Origin: Chlorogloeopsis sp038404745
GTDB taxonomy: Bacteria; Cyanobacteriota; Cyanobacteriia; Cyanobacteriales; Nostocaceae
Direction of reading: 5' to 3'
Length of the DNA: 64,000 nucleotides
NCBI RefSeq assembly: GCF_038404745.2
Contig: NZ_JAYKTT020000012.1
Location: 124,001-188,000, forward strand
Part shown: piece after piece, positions 42,933-51,654 of the stretch
How positions within the stretch are numbered: position 1 is the stretch's first letter
How the letters are laid out: every line of letters starts with the position of its first letter
The notes under the pieces: generated by a model
What the model was told of the DNA's origin: nothing
Database searches by the model: none
Seen by the model: the letters and a program-made list of their open reading frames with translations, nothing else
Made by a program: the position numbers and the translations under genes

Positions 42933-45900
42933 TTACATTTTCTTGAAAAAACGCAATTGCATTAACATAGGCTTCACCCATTTCCAATTCAAAGCATCAT
43001 GCAGCAGAGTATAAAAACAGGGAATAATAAACAACGTTAATAGCGTTGCCAAAGACAACCCTGCAAACACCACAATCCCTAGAGGTTGAAGAAATTCTGA
43101 GCCTTCACCAATTCCCAGTGCTAAGGGAAACATACCTAAAACAGTGGTGATTGTAGTCATCAAGATTGGGCGTAAGCGCTGCGGAGCAGCTTGTAAAATT
43201 GCTGCTTTACGGCTAATCTCTTCCCGTTCCCGAATTTGGTTTGCCAATTCCACCATAATAATGGCATTGTTAACAACAATACCAACAAGTAATACCGCAC
43301 CGACAATCACCGTTGCGCCAATGGCAGTTTGGGTAATATAAAGACCAAAAACACCCCCAGCTAATGCTAGTGGGATTGTAAACATAATTACCAATGGGTC
43401 AATCAGTGAATTGTATTGCACTGCCATAACTACGAAAACTAAAAAGCTAGCCAATCCGCCCAATAACTGTAGAGAATTTTGCAATTGCCGATTGGATTCT
43501 GCGGTGGAACTGGGTAAGACGCTGACTCCTTGAGGAAACTGGAAACCATTTAATACACTCTCTACCTGTGCTTGAGCATCACTGAGACTTGCTCCTTCAG
43601 TTAAATTACCAGCAATAATATAAACCTGACGCTGGTTGATGCGCTGAATCTCTCCAGGAGCTTGGGCATCTACAATTCTTGCCACATCGCTAAGGCGCAC
43701 TTGGCGATTATTTTCTACAAATAAAGGTAATCTTTGTAGTTGCGAAGGTGTTTGCACAGATTCTTCATTTAATTGCACCCGCACATCTACAAGACGATTG
43801 CCCCGTTGCAACTGCGTGGGTACACTACCTTGAATTGCAGTTGCGATCGTGTCACCAATTTCTCTAGTAGTTAATCCCAAAGCTGCAACCCGCTCCCAGT
43901 CTGGAAGAATCTGAATTTCCGGTTGACGCGCATCTGCATCGGGACGAAATCTAGCTAAGGTGACTTTTTCTTCCAAATTTGCTAGCAGTTGCTCTCCAGC
44001 TTTTTGTAAGGTGTCTGCGTCATTTCCTTGCAGGATGATATCAACTTCAGCACCACGAACAGGAGAGTTAGTGAGAATTAAACCTCGTACTTGTCCGGGA
44101 GATAAACGTAAGCGGATACCAGCTAAATTTAGTTTATTAAACTCTTGAGTAACTCGTTCCACATAGGCTTCTATATTGGAACCGGGTTTGAGGGTAATGG
44201 TACTAGAACTCCGCAGAGGGTTTTCAGTAGTATTGCTACCAAATAAACCGCCACCTATAGTAGAAAATACGTATTCTGTTTCTGGCTGGCGGCTGAGGAT
44301 GTCATTAACCGCAGCCATGACTCTTTGATTATTTTCTAAAGGAGTACCCGGAGGAAACTGAGCGAATAGATTGGCTTGTCCGGTATTAATACGGGGTAAA
44401 ATTTCTTGAGAAATTTGCGGTATCATCCACAAACTGCCACCACCAAGTAGGATAATTGCGATCGCCACTGTTAATAATCGAAAATGTAATATTTTACTTA
44501 AGAAAGCGCCATATCCTCTGGTTGCAGCATCAAAACGACTATTAAACTCCCGTAAAAACCAGAAATCACTTACACCACTGGAAAAACGCCATGCCAGCAT
44601 TCGAGAAGTGAGCATCGGCACTACAGTTACAGCAATCAGGATAGAAGCGGCAACAGAAAAGCTAATGGTGAGAACTAATTCATTGAATAGTAGCGAAATA
44701 AAGCCGCCAATCAGCAAAAACGGTAATACAGCTACTAAGTTAGTGCTAGTAGAAGCTACCAAAGCTGATTCTACTTCCTGGCTACTTTGTTCTGCCTGTT
44801 GAATAAGTCGCAATGGGCTGAGGCGAGTTCTCGTATCTTTGCCGGGAGTCATACCTGCACCCTCGGCAATATTCTCCAACATCACGATGGAGTTATCCAC
44901 CACAATACCCACACCCAATGCCAAACCACCCAAGCTAAAAATATTTAGGGATAAGCCAAATAACCCCATCAAAATAATTGCGGCAAGAGTTGCCAAGGGA
45001 ATCGCAAACACAATTATCAAAGTTTGCCTTACTGAACCGAGAAATAACAAAACAGCGATCGCGGCAAGCGCTGCTCCTATCAAACCGGAAGTTGTGACGT
45101 TAGCAATAGAATTGCGAATAAACCGCGATTCATCCAAAGTAGGTGTGAGAACTGCCTCTTGTGGAACAACACCAGATTGTCTCAGTTCTTTCAGTCGCTT
45201 TTTCACTCCATCAACAACATCGATGGTGTTGGCGTCTGGTTGTTTTTGAATACTAATTTTTACTGCTGATTCTCCGTTGAGTAAGACAAACAAACGTTGG
45301 TTTTCGGTACCGTCAATAACTTCAGCAAAGTCACGCAAATACACACGCCTGGGAAGTGGGGAAGTCGTAGGAGTAGTGCTTTGTGCCTGCCCTGAAGTGG
45401 CGGAAGTGGAGGAAGTTGGAGAAGATACTTCAAAAGAAAGATTACGGATTTCTTTAGCGTCTTTAAAACGTCCTACAGTACGGGTGAGAGGTTCGGAATT
45501 TTGTCCAAAAATTCTACCGCCAGAAATATCTTGGTTACGGCTTGTCAGTTCATTAAGCACATCTGTTAAACCAACACCAAGAGCTTGCAAGCGATCCAAA
45601 TCAATATTTACTCTGACTTCTTCTTGCACTCCTCCCGATACATCTACCCCTGCTACTCCTGACACCACACTCAGTTCGCGGGCTAATTCTTCTTCTGCAA
45701 ATACCCGCAAGTCTACACCCTCTAAAGAAGGCGAAGTTAATGCCATTTCGTAAACAGGTGATTGGGAAGGATCGAATTTAAATATCCGGGGTTCTTCGAT
45801 CGTATCTGGTAAACCGCTCCTGGCTCTGTTAAATGCCGCTGTAGCATCATTGAGAGCTTGATCGATATTGCCTCCTGGTAGAAAGAACAGATCCAAATTT

Positions 45901-46193
45901 ACCTGCCCTTCACGAGTTTGGGAAAAAACCTGTACTACACCCTCAGTTGCGGCAAAAGCTTCTTCTAATGGTTTGGTAATTTCATCAACTCCTACCTCAG
46001 GTGAAATTCCAGGAGCTTCTACCCGCACACCAATCCGGGGATAAGTAATTGATGGCAGCAAATCCACTGGTAGTTTAGTAATGAAAAAGAAACCCATGAC
46101 AATCACTGCCAAGGTAAGCATAAGTGTGCCAATGTGTTGGCGGATAGCAATGGCACTAATACTAAATCCCCCAATCTTTTTTGTTTGCTGCAT
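42933..46193 (-). CDS. RND efflux pump inner-membrane transporter (AcrB/HAE1 type)
   Basis: The 1086-residue protein has the RND layout: helix 1 at 20-40, two large periplasmic loops (about 41-340 and 560-860), and membrane blocks with GLALGVGIVVDNSIVMLENI and GAVLLVGIVVNNAIIMVELAN. The sequence DDxxR-type residues of helix 4 are represented by VVDNS. The proteins expel drugs or lipophilic compounds using the proton gradient together with an adaptor and an outer-membrane channel. A Ser/Thr-rich stretch (about 252-282, SSPTSSTSATSGQAQSTTPTTS) in the first loop looks like inserted low-complexity sequence. It lies 33 bp downstream of the adaptor gene; no TolC-like gene is present here. Confidence 0.95.
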   Translation of the reverse strand: MQQTKKIGGFSISAIAIRQHIGTLMLTLAVIVMGFFFITKLPVDLLPSITYPRIGVRVEAPGISPEVGVDEITKPLEEAFAATEGVVQVFSQTREGQVNLDLFFLPGGNIDQALNDATAAFNRARSGLPDTIEEPRIFKFDPSQSPVYEMALTSPSLEGVDLRVFAEEELARELSVVSGVAGVDVSGGVQEEVRVNIDLDRLQALGVGLTDVLNELTSRNQDISGGRIFGQNSEPLTRTVGRFKDAKEIRNLSFEVSSPTSSTSATSGQAQSTTPTTSPLPRRVYLRDFAEVIDGTENQRLFVLLNGESAVKISIQKQPDANTIDVVDGVKKRLKELRQSGVVPQEAVLTPTLDESRFIRNSIANVTTSGLIGAALAAIAVLLFLGSVRQTLIIVFAIPLATLAAIILMGLFGLSLNIFSLGGLALGVGIVVDNSIVMLENIAEGAGMTPGKDTRTRLSPLRLIQQAEQSSQEVESALVASTSTNLVAVLPFLLIGGFISLLFNELVLTISFSVAASILIAVTVVPMLTSRMLAWRFSSGVSDFWFLREFNSRFDAATRGYGAFLSKILHFRLLTVAIAIILLGGGSLWMIPQISQEILPRINTGQANLFAQFPPGTPLENNQRVMAAVNDILSRQPETEYVFSTIGGGLFGSNTTENPLRSSSTITLKPGSNIEAYVERVTQEFNKLNLAGIRLRLSPGQVRGLILTNSPVRGAEVDIILQGNDADTLQKAGEQLLANLEEKVTLARFRPDADARQPEIQILPDWERVAALGLTTREIGDTIATAIQGSVPTQLQRGNRLVDVRVQLNEESVQTPSQLQRLPLFVENNRQVRLSDVARIVDAQAPGEIQRINQRQVYIIAGNLTEGASLSDAQAQVESVLNGFQFPQGVSVLPSSTAESNRQLQNSLQLLGGLASFLVFVVMAVQYNSLIDPLVIMFTIPLALAGGVFGLYITQTAIGATVIVGAVLLVGIVVNNAIIMVELANQIREREEISRKAAILQAAPQRLRPILMTTITTVLGMFPLALGIGEGSEFLQPLGIVVFAGLSLATLLTLFIIPCFYTLLHDALNWKWVKPMLMQLRFFKKM

Positions 46194-46226
46194 TTTTCTA
46201 ATTTAAAATTCAGACAAAAACAGTTT

Positions 46227-47603
46227 TTATTTTCCTGTCAAAGTTGAGTCTAATTTCTCAGAGAGAATTGAAAGACTTACAGCATTGCCATCTTGTAACG
46301 GCTTGCCACTCCGCACTACATAAGCTTCACCTGGTTGCAAACCAGATATGATTTCTACTTTGCCATCACCCTGTTTTCCCAACGTCACGGTTCTCGCTGT
46401 AACTTTTGTCGTATCTTTTGTTTTTGATACCACAAATACTTGCCCCTGAGTATTTTCATCTGTCGATTTGGGATTTGGGTTTTCTTGTTCTTTTTCTGCT
46501 TTGTGAACGGCTGTTAACGGTACTACTACTTGTTCTTCTCCTTTACTAATAAAACTTGCTCTGGCTAGCAGCCCACTACCAATCCTGCCATCACTATTGG
46601 GAATCACTATTTCCACTGGTACTAAGCGAGCAGTAGTATCGGCTGCTGGAGAGATGCGTGTTACTGTGCCAATATATTTTTCGTCAGGAAAGGCATCTAG
46701 GCGCACTTGTACAGATTGCCCCACCTGAATATTTGCCAGTTCTAATTCAGAAAGTTGAACTGCAACTTTTACACGGCTAAAATCGCCGATTTTTAATACT
46801 TCATTACCTGGTTGGAGAAGGTTACCTGGTTCTGTCACCTTTTCTAAAACTGCACCAGCAATCGGAGATGTAAGTCTTGCATACGATCTACGTTCTCTTG
46901 CTTGTGCCACTACAGCTTTTTGAGCAGTTAATCTACCTTTAGCAGCAGCGACAGCTTGCTGTTCTGTGCGCACTTGCTCTTCGGCGGCACGCAATGCTTG
47001 TACAGCAGTTTGGGCTGTGGTACGTGATTGTTCAGCAGTTTGTTGAGCGATCGCTCCTTCTTTAAAAAGTTTCTCTTGCCTTTGGGCATCTGCTTGCGCT
47101 TGCGTCACCACAAGTCTCGCCCTTTCCACTTCCGCACGAGCATTACTGACTTGAGTATTTGCTCTGGCTACTTCTGATTGCAGGGCGGCTAGTTCAGCTT
47201 CCGCTTGATTTAATGCGGTTTTTAGGAGTACATCATCCACCTGCCCAACAATTTGTCCTTGTGTGAGTGTATCTCCCACATCTACGTTCAAAGCCACAAG
47301 CCTTCCTTCTACCTGCGATCGCAGCGATACTGTACGGAATGGTGTAGTAGTGCCTGTGTACTCTAATTGCTGTTGCAATAAATCCTTGCGGGCGATCGCT
47401 ACATCTACAGGCGTGGCACCACCCGCTTGCCCTGCTACACCACGACGCTCTTGTTGAGCCTCCGCTGATTCTTTGGGAAACGAGCCGCAACCTCCCATGA
47501 ACAATGCAATACCTAGCAAGCTAGCTACCCAATAAACAGATGAACCTAACCTCAAAGCGGGATTTTTCACAAGTTTAGGCGGCTTTTTTCCTTCGCGAAT
47601 CAT
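46227..47603 (-). CDS. RND efflux periplasmic adaptor lipoprotein
   Basis: From the ATG at 47603 the 458-residue protein begins MIREGKKPPKLVKNPALRLG, a signal sequence ending in the lipobox FMGGC. It has the membrane-fusion layout: a lipoyl half-motif (TVSLRSQVEGRLVALNVDVGDTLTQGQIVGQVDD), a long coiled-coil hairpin (about residues 120-240, with many Ala/Gln/Glu), a second lipoyl half (RLTSPIAGAVLEKVTEPGNLLQPG) and beta-barrel and membrane-proximal domains. An upstream ATG at 47621 is possible. It is the first gene of the efflux operon. Confidence 0.94.
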   Translation of the reverse strand: MIREGKKPPKLVKNPALRLGSSVYWVASLLGIALFMGGCGSFPKESAEAQQERRGVAGQAGGATPVDVAIARKDLLQQQLEYTGTTTPFRTVSLRSQVEGRLVALNVDVGDTLTQGQIVGQVDDVLLKTALNQAEAELAALQSEVARANTQVSNARAEVERARLVVTQAQADAQRQEKLFKEGAIAQQTAEQSRTTAQTAVQALRAAEEQVRTEQQAVAAAKGRLTAQKAVVAQARERRSYARLTSPIAGAVLEKVTEPGNLLQPGNEVLKIGDFSRVKVAVQLSELELANIQVGQSVQVRLDAFPDEKYIGTVTRISPAADTTARLVPVEIVIPNSDGRIGSGLLARASFISKGEEQVVVPLTAVHKAEKEQENPNPKSTDENTQGQVFVVSKTKDTTKVTARTVTLGKQGDGKVEIISGLQPGEAYVVRSGKPLQDGNAVSLSILSEKLDSTLTGK

Positions 47604-48232
47604 TGATTTGGCTCCTACCAAGGAAGTTTTGAGCTACAAAGCCCGTCTATATACCAAGTAATTTCAACTAAACTAACCTGCCACATAGACACTAGAGAAT
47701 TCTCTGTAAAATGAAAAATATACTAGCAATATTCATATAATACACTTGTATAAATATTGACAGAAATTTAGATTAATTTACAGAATTATCAATATTGTTG
47801 AATTTGGTCATACACAGAAAAATCTAGGTAATCGATGGAAATATTTAGTAATTCTCAAAAAAGTATAAATGTTTTTAACTAACTTTCCATCTGCTTGTTG
47901 GTATAGGGCTTTTATCAATCAAATCAGCCTTTTACCGTTAGCTTGTTTCTTAATTACTATCCTAAAGACTGAAGCTTGAAAGACACATGGCAAGAAAGTC
48001 ACGTATGTAACAGTGACTAAAGTCATGTTTTTACTATGACAAATTTGAGACTGAGATGAAAAGCCTATATCATAGACAACATCTAAAGAATACGGTGACG
48101 CGATCGCAGCAATGTGAACTCTAATCAAATAGAACCATTTCCCGCACTGTAGCAAAACTATCAGTAAATCTGGAAGTATTTAGTTTATATTAAGAAAAAT
48201 AAAGTTTTAGAAATGAGGGACACACATCATGT
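47604..48232. other. Divergent intergenic region between the efflux operon and the lyase gene
   Basis: About 630 bp, AT-rich, with one HIP1-like site near 48101. It should carry the efflux promoter (minus) and the lyase promoter (plus). I see no regulator gene for the pump and no clear operator. The minus frame at 47919-48155 has no family features. Confidence 0.4.
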
Positions 48233-48820
48233 ATGTCCTATCAAAACTCAGTGCGAATTCATTTTGCGCAAGGAAGGCTACTAGTGACATCACCGCGACA
48301 ACTTTTACAAACAGCTAACGAATCCCTGCTTGCAGAATTTTTTCAAGCATCAGTAGGCAAGTGGCGTTCAGAACGGCGCTACTATACATTGCCGGAGGGA
48401 GAAACAAAGGAAATGGTTAGCATCATTACCATCCGGTATTTAGAGCAGGGATGCGAAGAATTGCAAAAGCTGGCTCAAATGCACAATTTGCTAGACGCGG
48501 TGAGTTTGGTATGTGGTGCCGAAGTGATTTGGGAAAGCACTGATTCTATCTCCGGAAGGAAGGAATCTAAGGGAAAAACCTTATTTGGGGCAAAGGGAAA
48601 CATACTGTATCGCGATCGTGGTTTCGCTACAACCAAACCAGTCACCGCCCAGTATTTCTTTCCCAACCCCACAACTCTATGTTTGCGGACTGAGTACAAC
48701 GGTTCGGTATTTGAGGAAGAATTAAAGCTTGTTGGTAGTAAATATCGGACGCGCCAGTCAATTATCTCTCGTGCAGGCGAACAGTTGATGATTGGACAGT
48801 ATTTGGAAAAAAGAATTTAG
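48233..48820 (+). CDS. Phycobiliprotein lyase, CpcS/CpeS family
   Basis: The 195-residue protein has the CpcS/CpeS lipocalin-like pattern: LLAEFFQASVGKWRSERRYYTLPEGE near the start, VIWESTDSISGRKESKGKTLFGAKGNILYRDRGFATTKPVTAQYFF in the centre and CLRTEYNGSVFEEELKLVGSKYRTRQSIISRAGEQLMIGQYLEKRI at the end. Such enzymes attach phycocyanobilin or related bilins to cysteine 82/84 of phycobiliprotein subunits. No phycobiliprotein gene lies nearby, so the target subunit and whether it works alone or as a CpcS/CpcU pair are open. This is one of the clearest signs that the organism is a cyanobacterium. Confidence 0.9.
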   Translation: MSYQNSVRIHFAQGRLLVTSPRQLLQTANESLLAEFFQASVGKWRSERRYYTLPEGETKEMVSIITIRYLEQGCEELQKLAQMHNLLDAVSLVCGAEVIWESTDSISGRKESKGKTLFGAKGNILYRDRGFATTKPVTAQYFFPNPTTLCLRTEYNGSVFEEELKLVGSKYRTRQSIISRAGEQLMIGQYLEKRI

Positions 48821-49135
48821 GATTTAGATAACTCTATTGGAATTATTATGGGAGCAAAGCCATCTCGCGTAAAGATGAGGATGGTTTATTTTACTTAGTT
48901 ATTCGTAGTAGCTGTAATCACAATACTTTATGTTTACCCTTTGATTAGTTGGAAGCTATTGAAGAATCAACAAGCTTGTGAAATTAATCAGTGGAGAACA
49001 CACAATGACGCAAAGTAAAAAGAAAACAGGTTTTTAAACTAAAAATCAGACGTTTAAATAGCATCCGTGCAAGAACTAACGCAATGCTTGAAAGCAGGCA
49101 CAGAAATCATTCTAACAATCGCTAAATATTCTCAT
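48821..49135. other. Intergenic region after the lyase gene
   Basis: About 315 bp between convergent genes. Only a 16-codon plus frame (48848) and scattered AT-rich sequence are seen; no convincing gene or terminator. Confidence 0.35.
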
Positions 49136-49444
49136 CTATTGACGAGAATAGCCATAAATATCACCAAAAAAACATACAGGTTCTTCGCCTCCAGAACGGC
49201 TCCAAGACGATCTATCACCACATCTATCATAATCTATAGCAACATCGTAGGGGCATTTGCAACCATTGTTAAATTCTGGTTTTCTTATAAAAATCAAAGC
49301 TTTAGCAAGAGTGTATTGTGCTTGGTCGTTAGATACTCTCTGTACATTTGAAGGCTTACTACAATTTCTCATAACGTTGTGAATAACTATCATAAATAAA
49401 GTAAAAAATACCCAAAATTTCCAATCGTTTTTATCGTTTCTCAT
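49136..49444 (-). CDS. Small membrane-anchored Cys-containing protein of unknown function
   Basis: The 102-residue protein has an N-terminal hydrophobic segment (FWVFFTLFMIVIHNVM) and a C-terminal motif CKCPYDVAIDYDRCGDRSSWSRSGGEEPVCFFGD with four cysteines. The pattern CxCPYDxxxxxxxCGxRSxWSRxGGxxPVCF looks like a recurrent small-protein motif in cyanobacteria, often with a Gly/Cys-rich exported tail. The overlapping plus-strand frame is less credible. The function is unknown. Confidence 0.6.
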   Translation of the reverse strand: MRNDKNDWKFWVFFTLFMIVIHNVMRNCSKPSNVQRVSNDQAQYTLAKALIFIRKPEFNNGCKCPYDVAIDYDRCGDRSSWSRSGGEEPVCFFGDIYGYSRQ

Positions 49445-49988
49445 ATTATTTTTTAATAAAATTTTTGTGATTAGAGGTCTTAAAATATATTTTTAAAAAT
49501 ATATTCTTACCCCTATATATCTAATCTGAGGTAGAAATTATTTAGCAGAATCAGAGGATAAACTTAATTTTTATTAAATTTTTTGCAAATAAAATAGAGA
49601 TATTGTTAAGTGGAATTACACCTTTGCGTTACTCCTTGGTAAAGCTAACTACCATATCCTAACTGTGCCAATTGCAATTGTTAAAGGCTGCAGCGATGTC
49701 AAATAGTGCTACATCCACATTGAAAAATCAACAGTCTGGTGCTGTCGCATAGAATTACAACTGGCGATCGCGATTCCTGTTAGTGGCAGAATTGGCGATC
49801 GCACGTTAGTAGCTTTCATTGATTTTTGAGAGCAATTTTCATACTTGGCTATAGATATAAATCTATGAAAAGTAAGAACTTCTCATGTTATTATCAAAAA
49901 ATATCAACCTGTACATAAAGTATGTACAGGTTGAGCAACAATGTACTTGATTGAATTTGAAAGTACGACAAGGGAGCTCTTAATACTC
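49445..49988. other. Intergenic region before the toxin-antitoxin pair
   Basis: About 540 bp. It contains two HIP1 sites close together (49773-49803) and an 18-codon plus frame at 49696 (MSNSATSTLKNQQSGAVA), perhaps a remnant of a gene start. The antitoxin promoter must be near 49900-49985, where the direct repeat acctgtacataaagtatgtacaggt forms a palindrome of the word acctgtacat (49909-49932). Confidence 0.45.
49909..49932. promoter_or_regulatory. Palindrome upstream of the antitoxin gene (possible operator)
   Basis: The word acctgtacata is followed after two to three bases by its complement tatgtacaggt, a near-perfect inverted repeat of 11 bases per arm. It lies about 57 bp ahead of the antitoxin start at 49989. 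YefM-type antitoxins bind palindromes with a TGTACA core, and this site has two TGTACA words, so an autoregulatory operator is a sensible reading. Confidence 0.75.
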
Positions 49989-50360
49989 ATGGTTTCCGGT
50001 AAGGCTACTTACACTTACACACAAGCGCGAGATCGCTTGGCTGAATTATGCCAAAAGGTCACATCAGAGCGTGATTTCGTGGTTATTACACGTCGGAATG
50101 CTGAAAATGTGGCTTTGATACCTGTTGATGAGCTTTCGAGTCTTTTGGAAACTGCTTATCTGTTACGTTCACCACGTAATGCCGAACGTCTTTTAACAGC
50201 TTTAGATCGGGCTAAATCAGGTGTTGTAGAACCTCAAAGTTTGGATGATCTTCGTAAGGAGTTAGGACTTGACAAAAAAGAAGAATCCAAAAAGCCAACA
50301 CCAACCAAAAGAAGAATCTCCAGCAATTCCAAAGCGAAGAAAAACAGTGTTTCAGCCTGA
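49989..50360 (+). CDS. YefM/Phd-type antitoxin
   Basis: The ATG at 49989 follows agggagct and fits the domain start (MVSGKATYTYTQARDRLAELCQKVTSERDFVVITRRNAENVALIPVDELSSLLETAYLLRSPRNAERLLTALDRAKSG). An earlier start at 49941 would add 16 residues. The 123-residue protein has the DNA-binding Phd/YefM fold, and its C-terminal toxin-binding region is followed by a Lys/Ser-rich tail (TPTKRRISSNSKAKKNSVSA) longer than in most relatives. The tail arises from overlap with the toxin frame. Confidence 0.88.
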   Translation: MVSGKATYTYTQARDRLAELCQKVTSERDFVVITRRNAENVALIPVDELSSLLETAYLLRSPRNAERLLTALDRAKSGVVEPQSLDDLRKELGLDKKEESKKPTPTKRRISSNSKAKKNSVSA

Positions 50361-50592
50361 ATTTTTAGAAGACCTAAAGTTTTGGGTTGAAACTGATCGA
50401 CGGGTAGCATTAAAAGCTTTGGAACTCGTTGAGGAGGCTTGCCGAGACCCTTTTAAAGGTAAAGGTAAGCCTGAACCTTTAAAATACTTAGATGCTGATA
50501 CTTGGTCTCGTCGATTGACACAAGAACATAGAATTGTGTATCTCGTTAAAGATGATGAAATAAATTTTTTACAAGCTCATTATCATTATTAA
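50269..50592 (+). CDS. YoeB/Txe-type toxin (mRNA interferase)
   Basis: The protein core (VFQPEFLEDLKFWVETDRRVALKALELVEEACRDPFKGKGKPEPLKYLDADTWSRRLTQEHRIVYLVKDDEINFLQAHYHY) matches YoeB along its whole length, including WSRR, EHRIVY and the terminal HYHY. YoeB cleaves mRNA at the ribosomal A site. The start is unclear: TTG at 50269 gives 107 residues; GTG at 50347 gives 81, close to the E. coli protein. Either way the gene overlaps the antitoxin gene, in keeping with translational coupling. Confidence 0.9.
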   Translation: MTKKKNPKSQHQPKEESPAIPKRRKTVFQPEFLEDLKFWVETDRRVALKALELVEEACRDPFKGKGKPEPLKYLDADTWSRRLTQEHRIVYLVKDDEINFLQAHYHY

Positions 50593-51109
50593 TTATTGAA
50601 AAAACAAAACATTTTTTATTTTTTTGATGGAAGTGCGATCGCACCTATTCGTAGCTAAGGCATTGGCTAGATAGTCCTCGTAGTGGAATATCTAAACATT
50701 AAATTTTTAGTTTTCATAATTTTTATAAGAATCAGTAATGAGTTCAGAGTTAAAGTTGGCAAATTGATCCTAAGGAAACATTTTCAATTTCTTCTGAATG
50801 AGCTTAAATAGTTAACCATTAATTCCTAGTTATTCACAAGCTTTTTTGTTAATTAATTCTACTGTTATAGGATTTTTGTTTGTATTTTTTATCTACATTA
50901 CAACATAATTGCTTAAGAATACTTAATAACTATTAACTAACAGATATATTCAGGATTTATTGTACTTGTTAAATAAAATACTTGTCACAATATTATACAG
51001 ATATTTATAATGTATAAAAACTGAGTGTTAAGTTAGTAAATCCCAGCTAGTAAATTAAGTAGAGACTTCATCTAGGCAAATATTATTAATCGTAGAAAGG
51101 ATAATTAAA
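50593..51109. other. AT-rich intergenic region
   Basis: About 520 bp with one HIP1 site (50635). It leads into a good ribosome-binding site (gaaaggataatt) for the next gene. No RNA gene or palindrome stands out. Confidence 0.35.
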
Positions 51110-51487
51110 ATGAGAATTCACTACAATTGCTCTGATAACTTTCTAAATAAAATTACTGCAAGAGAAGCTGTTTCTATAAGAGATTTTCAAGATTTTATTC
51201 GATATGGTACAAAGATGAAAAAAGTAAAAGTTGAAATAGAGTTATCAGAATTACTCTATATGATGAGTAAAGTTGGTGGTTATGAAAGTGTAATGCTAGA
51301 AGATTTTGGCAACTCTATTACAGCTTATACTCAGCATGAAAAAGATTATGAAGGGGGATCGGATATCAAAATGTATGAACGGTTTTATATAGACTTAGTC
51401 AATGAAGAACAAAAAAATTTAGAAAACGTTGAAAAAGATGCAACAATTGACCATATCGATAGCTATTACATGAAATTACCTGATTAA
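51110..51487 (+). CDS. Hypothetical protein, 125 residues
   Basis: The acidic soluble protein (MRIHYNCSDNFLNKITAREAVSIRDFQDFIRYGTKMKKVKVEIELSELLYMMSKVGGYESVMLEDFGNSITAYTQHEKDYEGG...) has a strong ribosome-binding site and coding-like composition. I recognise no domain. It has no signal peptide or membrane helix. It stands alone between two AT-rich spacers, which is typical of accessory genes. Confidence 0.6.
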   Translation: MRIHYNCSDNFLNKITAREAVSIRDFQDFIRYGTKMKKVKVEIELSELLYMMSKVGGYESVMLEDFGNSITAYTQHEKDYEGGSDIKMYERFYIDLVNEEQKNLENVEKDATIDHIDSYYMKLPD

Positions 51488-51654
51488 TAATTTATTGACC
51501 TGCGAAGTCGTTAAACTACTCAAATTATAATACTCCAGGACTTACGCAAGTGTCACAAGTAACGGTGGGGCGTAATTCCTTGATTTTGCAGCACTAAAGT
51601 ATTTACTACAAACCTATCAACACTTTTGTGCTCAATCACTATGTCGAATAATTA

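Noticed and set aside
44839..45753. Plus-strand frames of 136 and 158 codons inside the RND transporter
   Set aside because: They are shadows of the conserved efflux pump on the minus strand and have no start signals.
47919..48155. 78-codon minus frame between the efflux operon and the lyase gene
   Set aside because: No ribosome-binding site and no recognisable sequence.
49067..49351. 94-codon plus frame opposite the small Cys-containing protein
   Set aside because: The minus-strand frame has the better motif and composition; only one of the two is likely coding.
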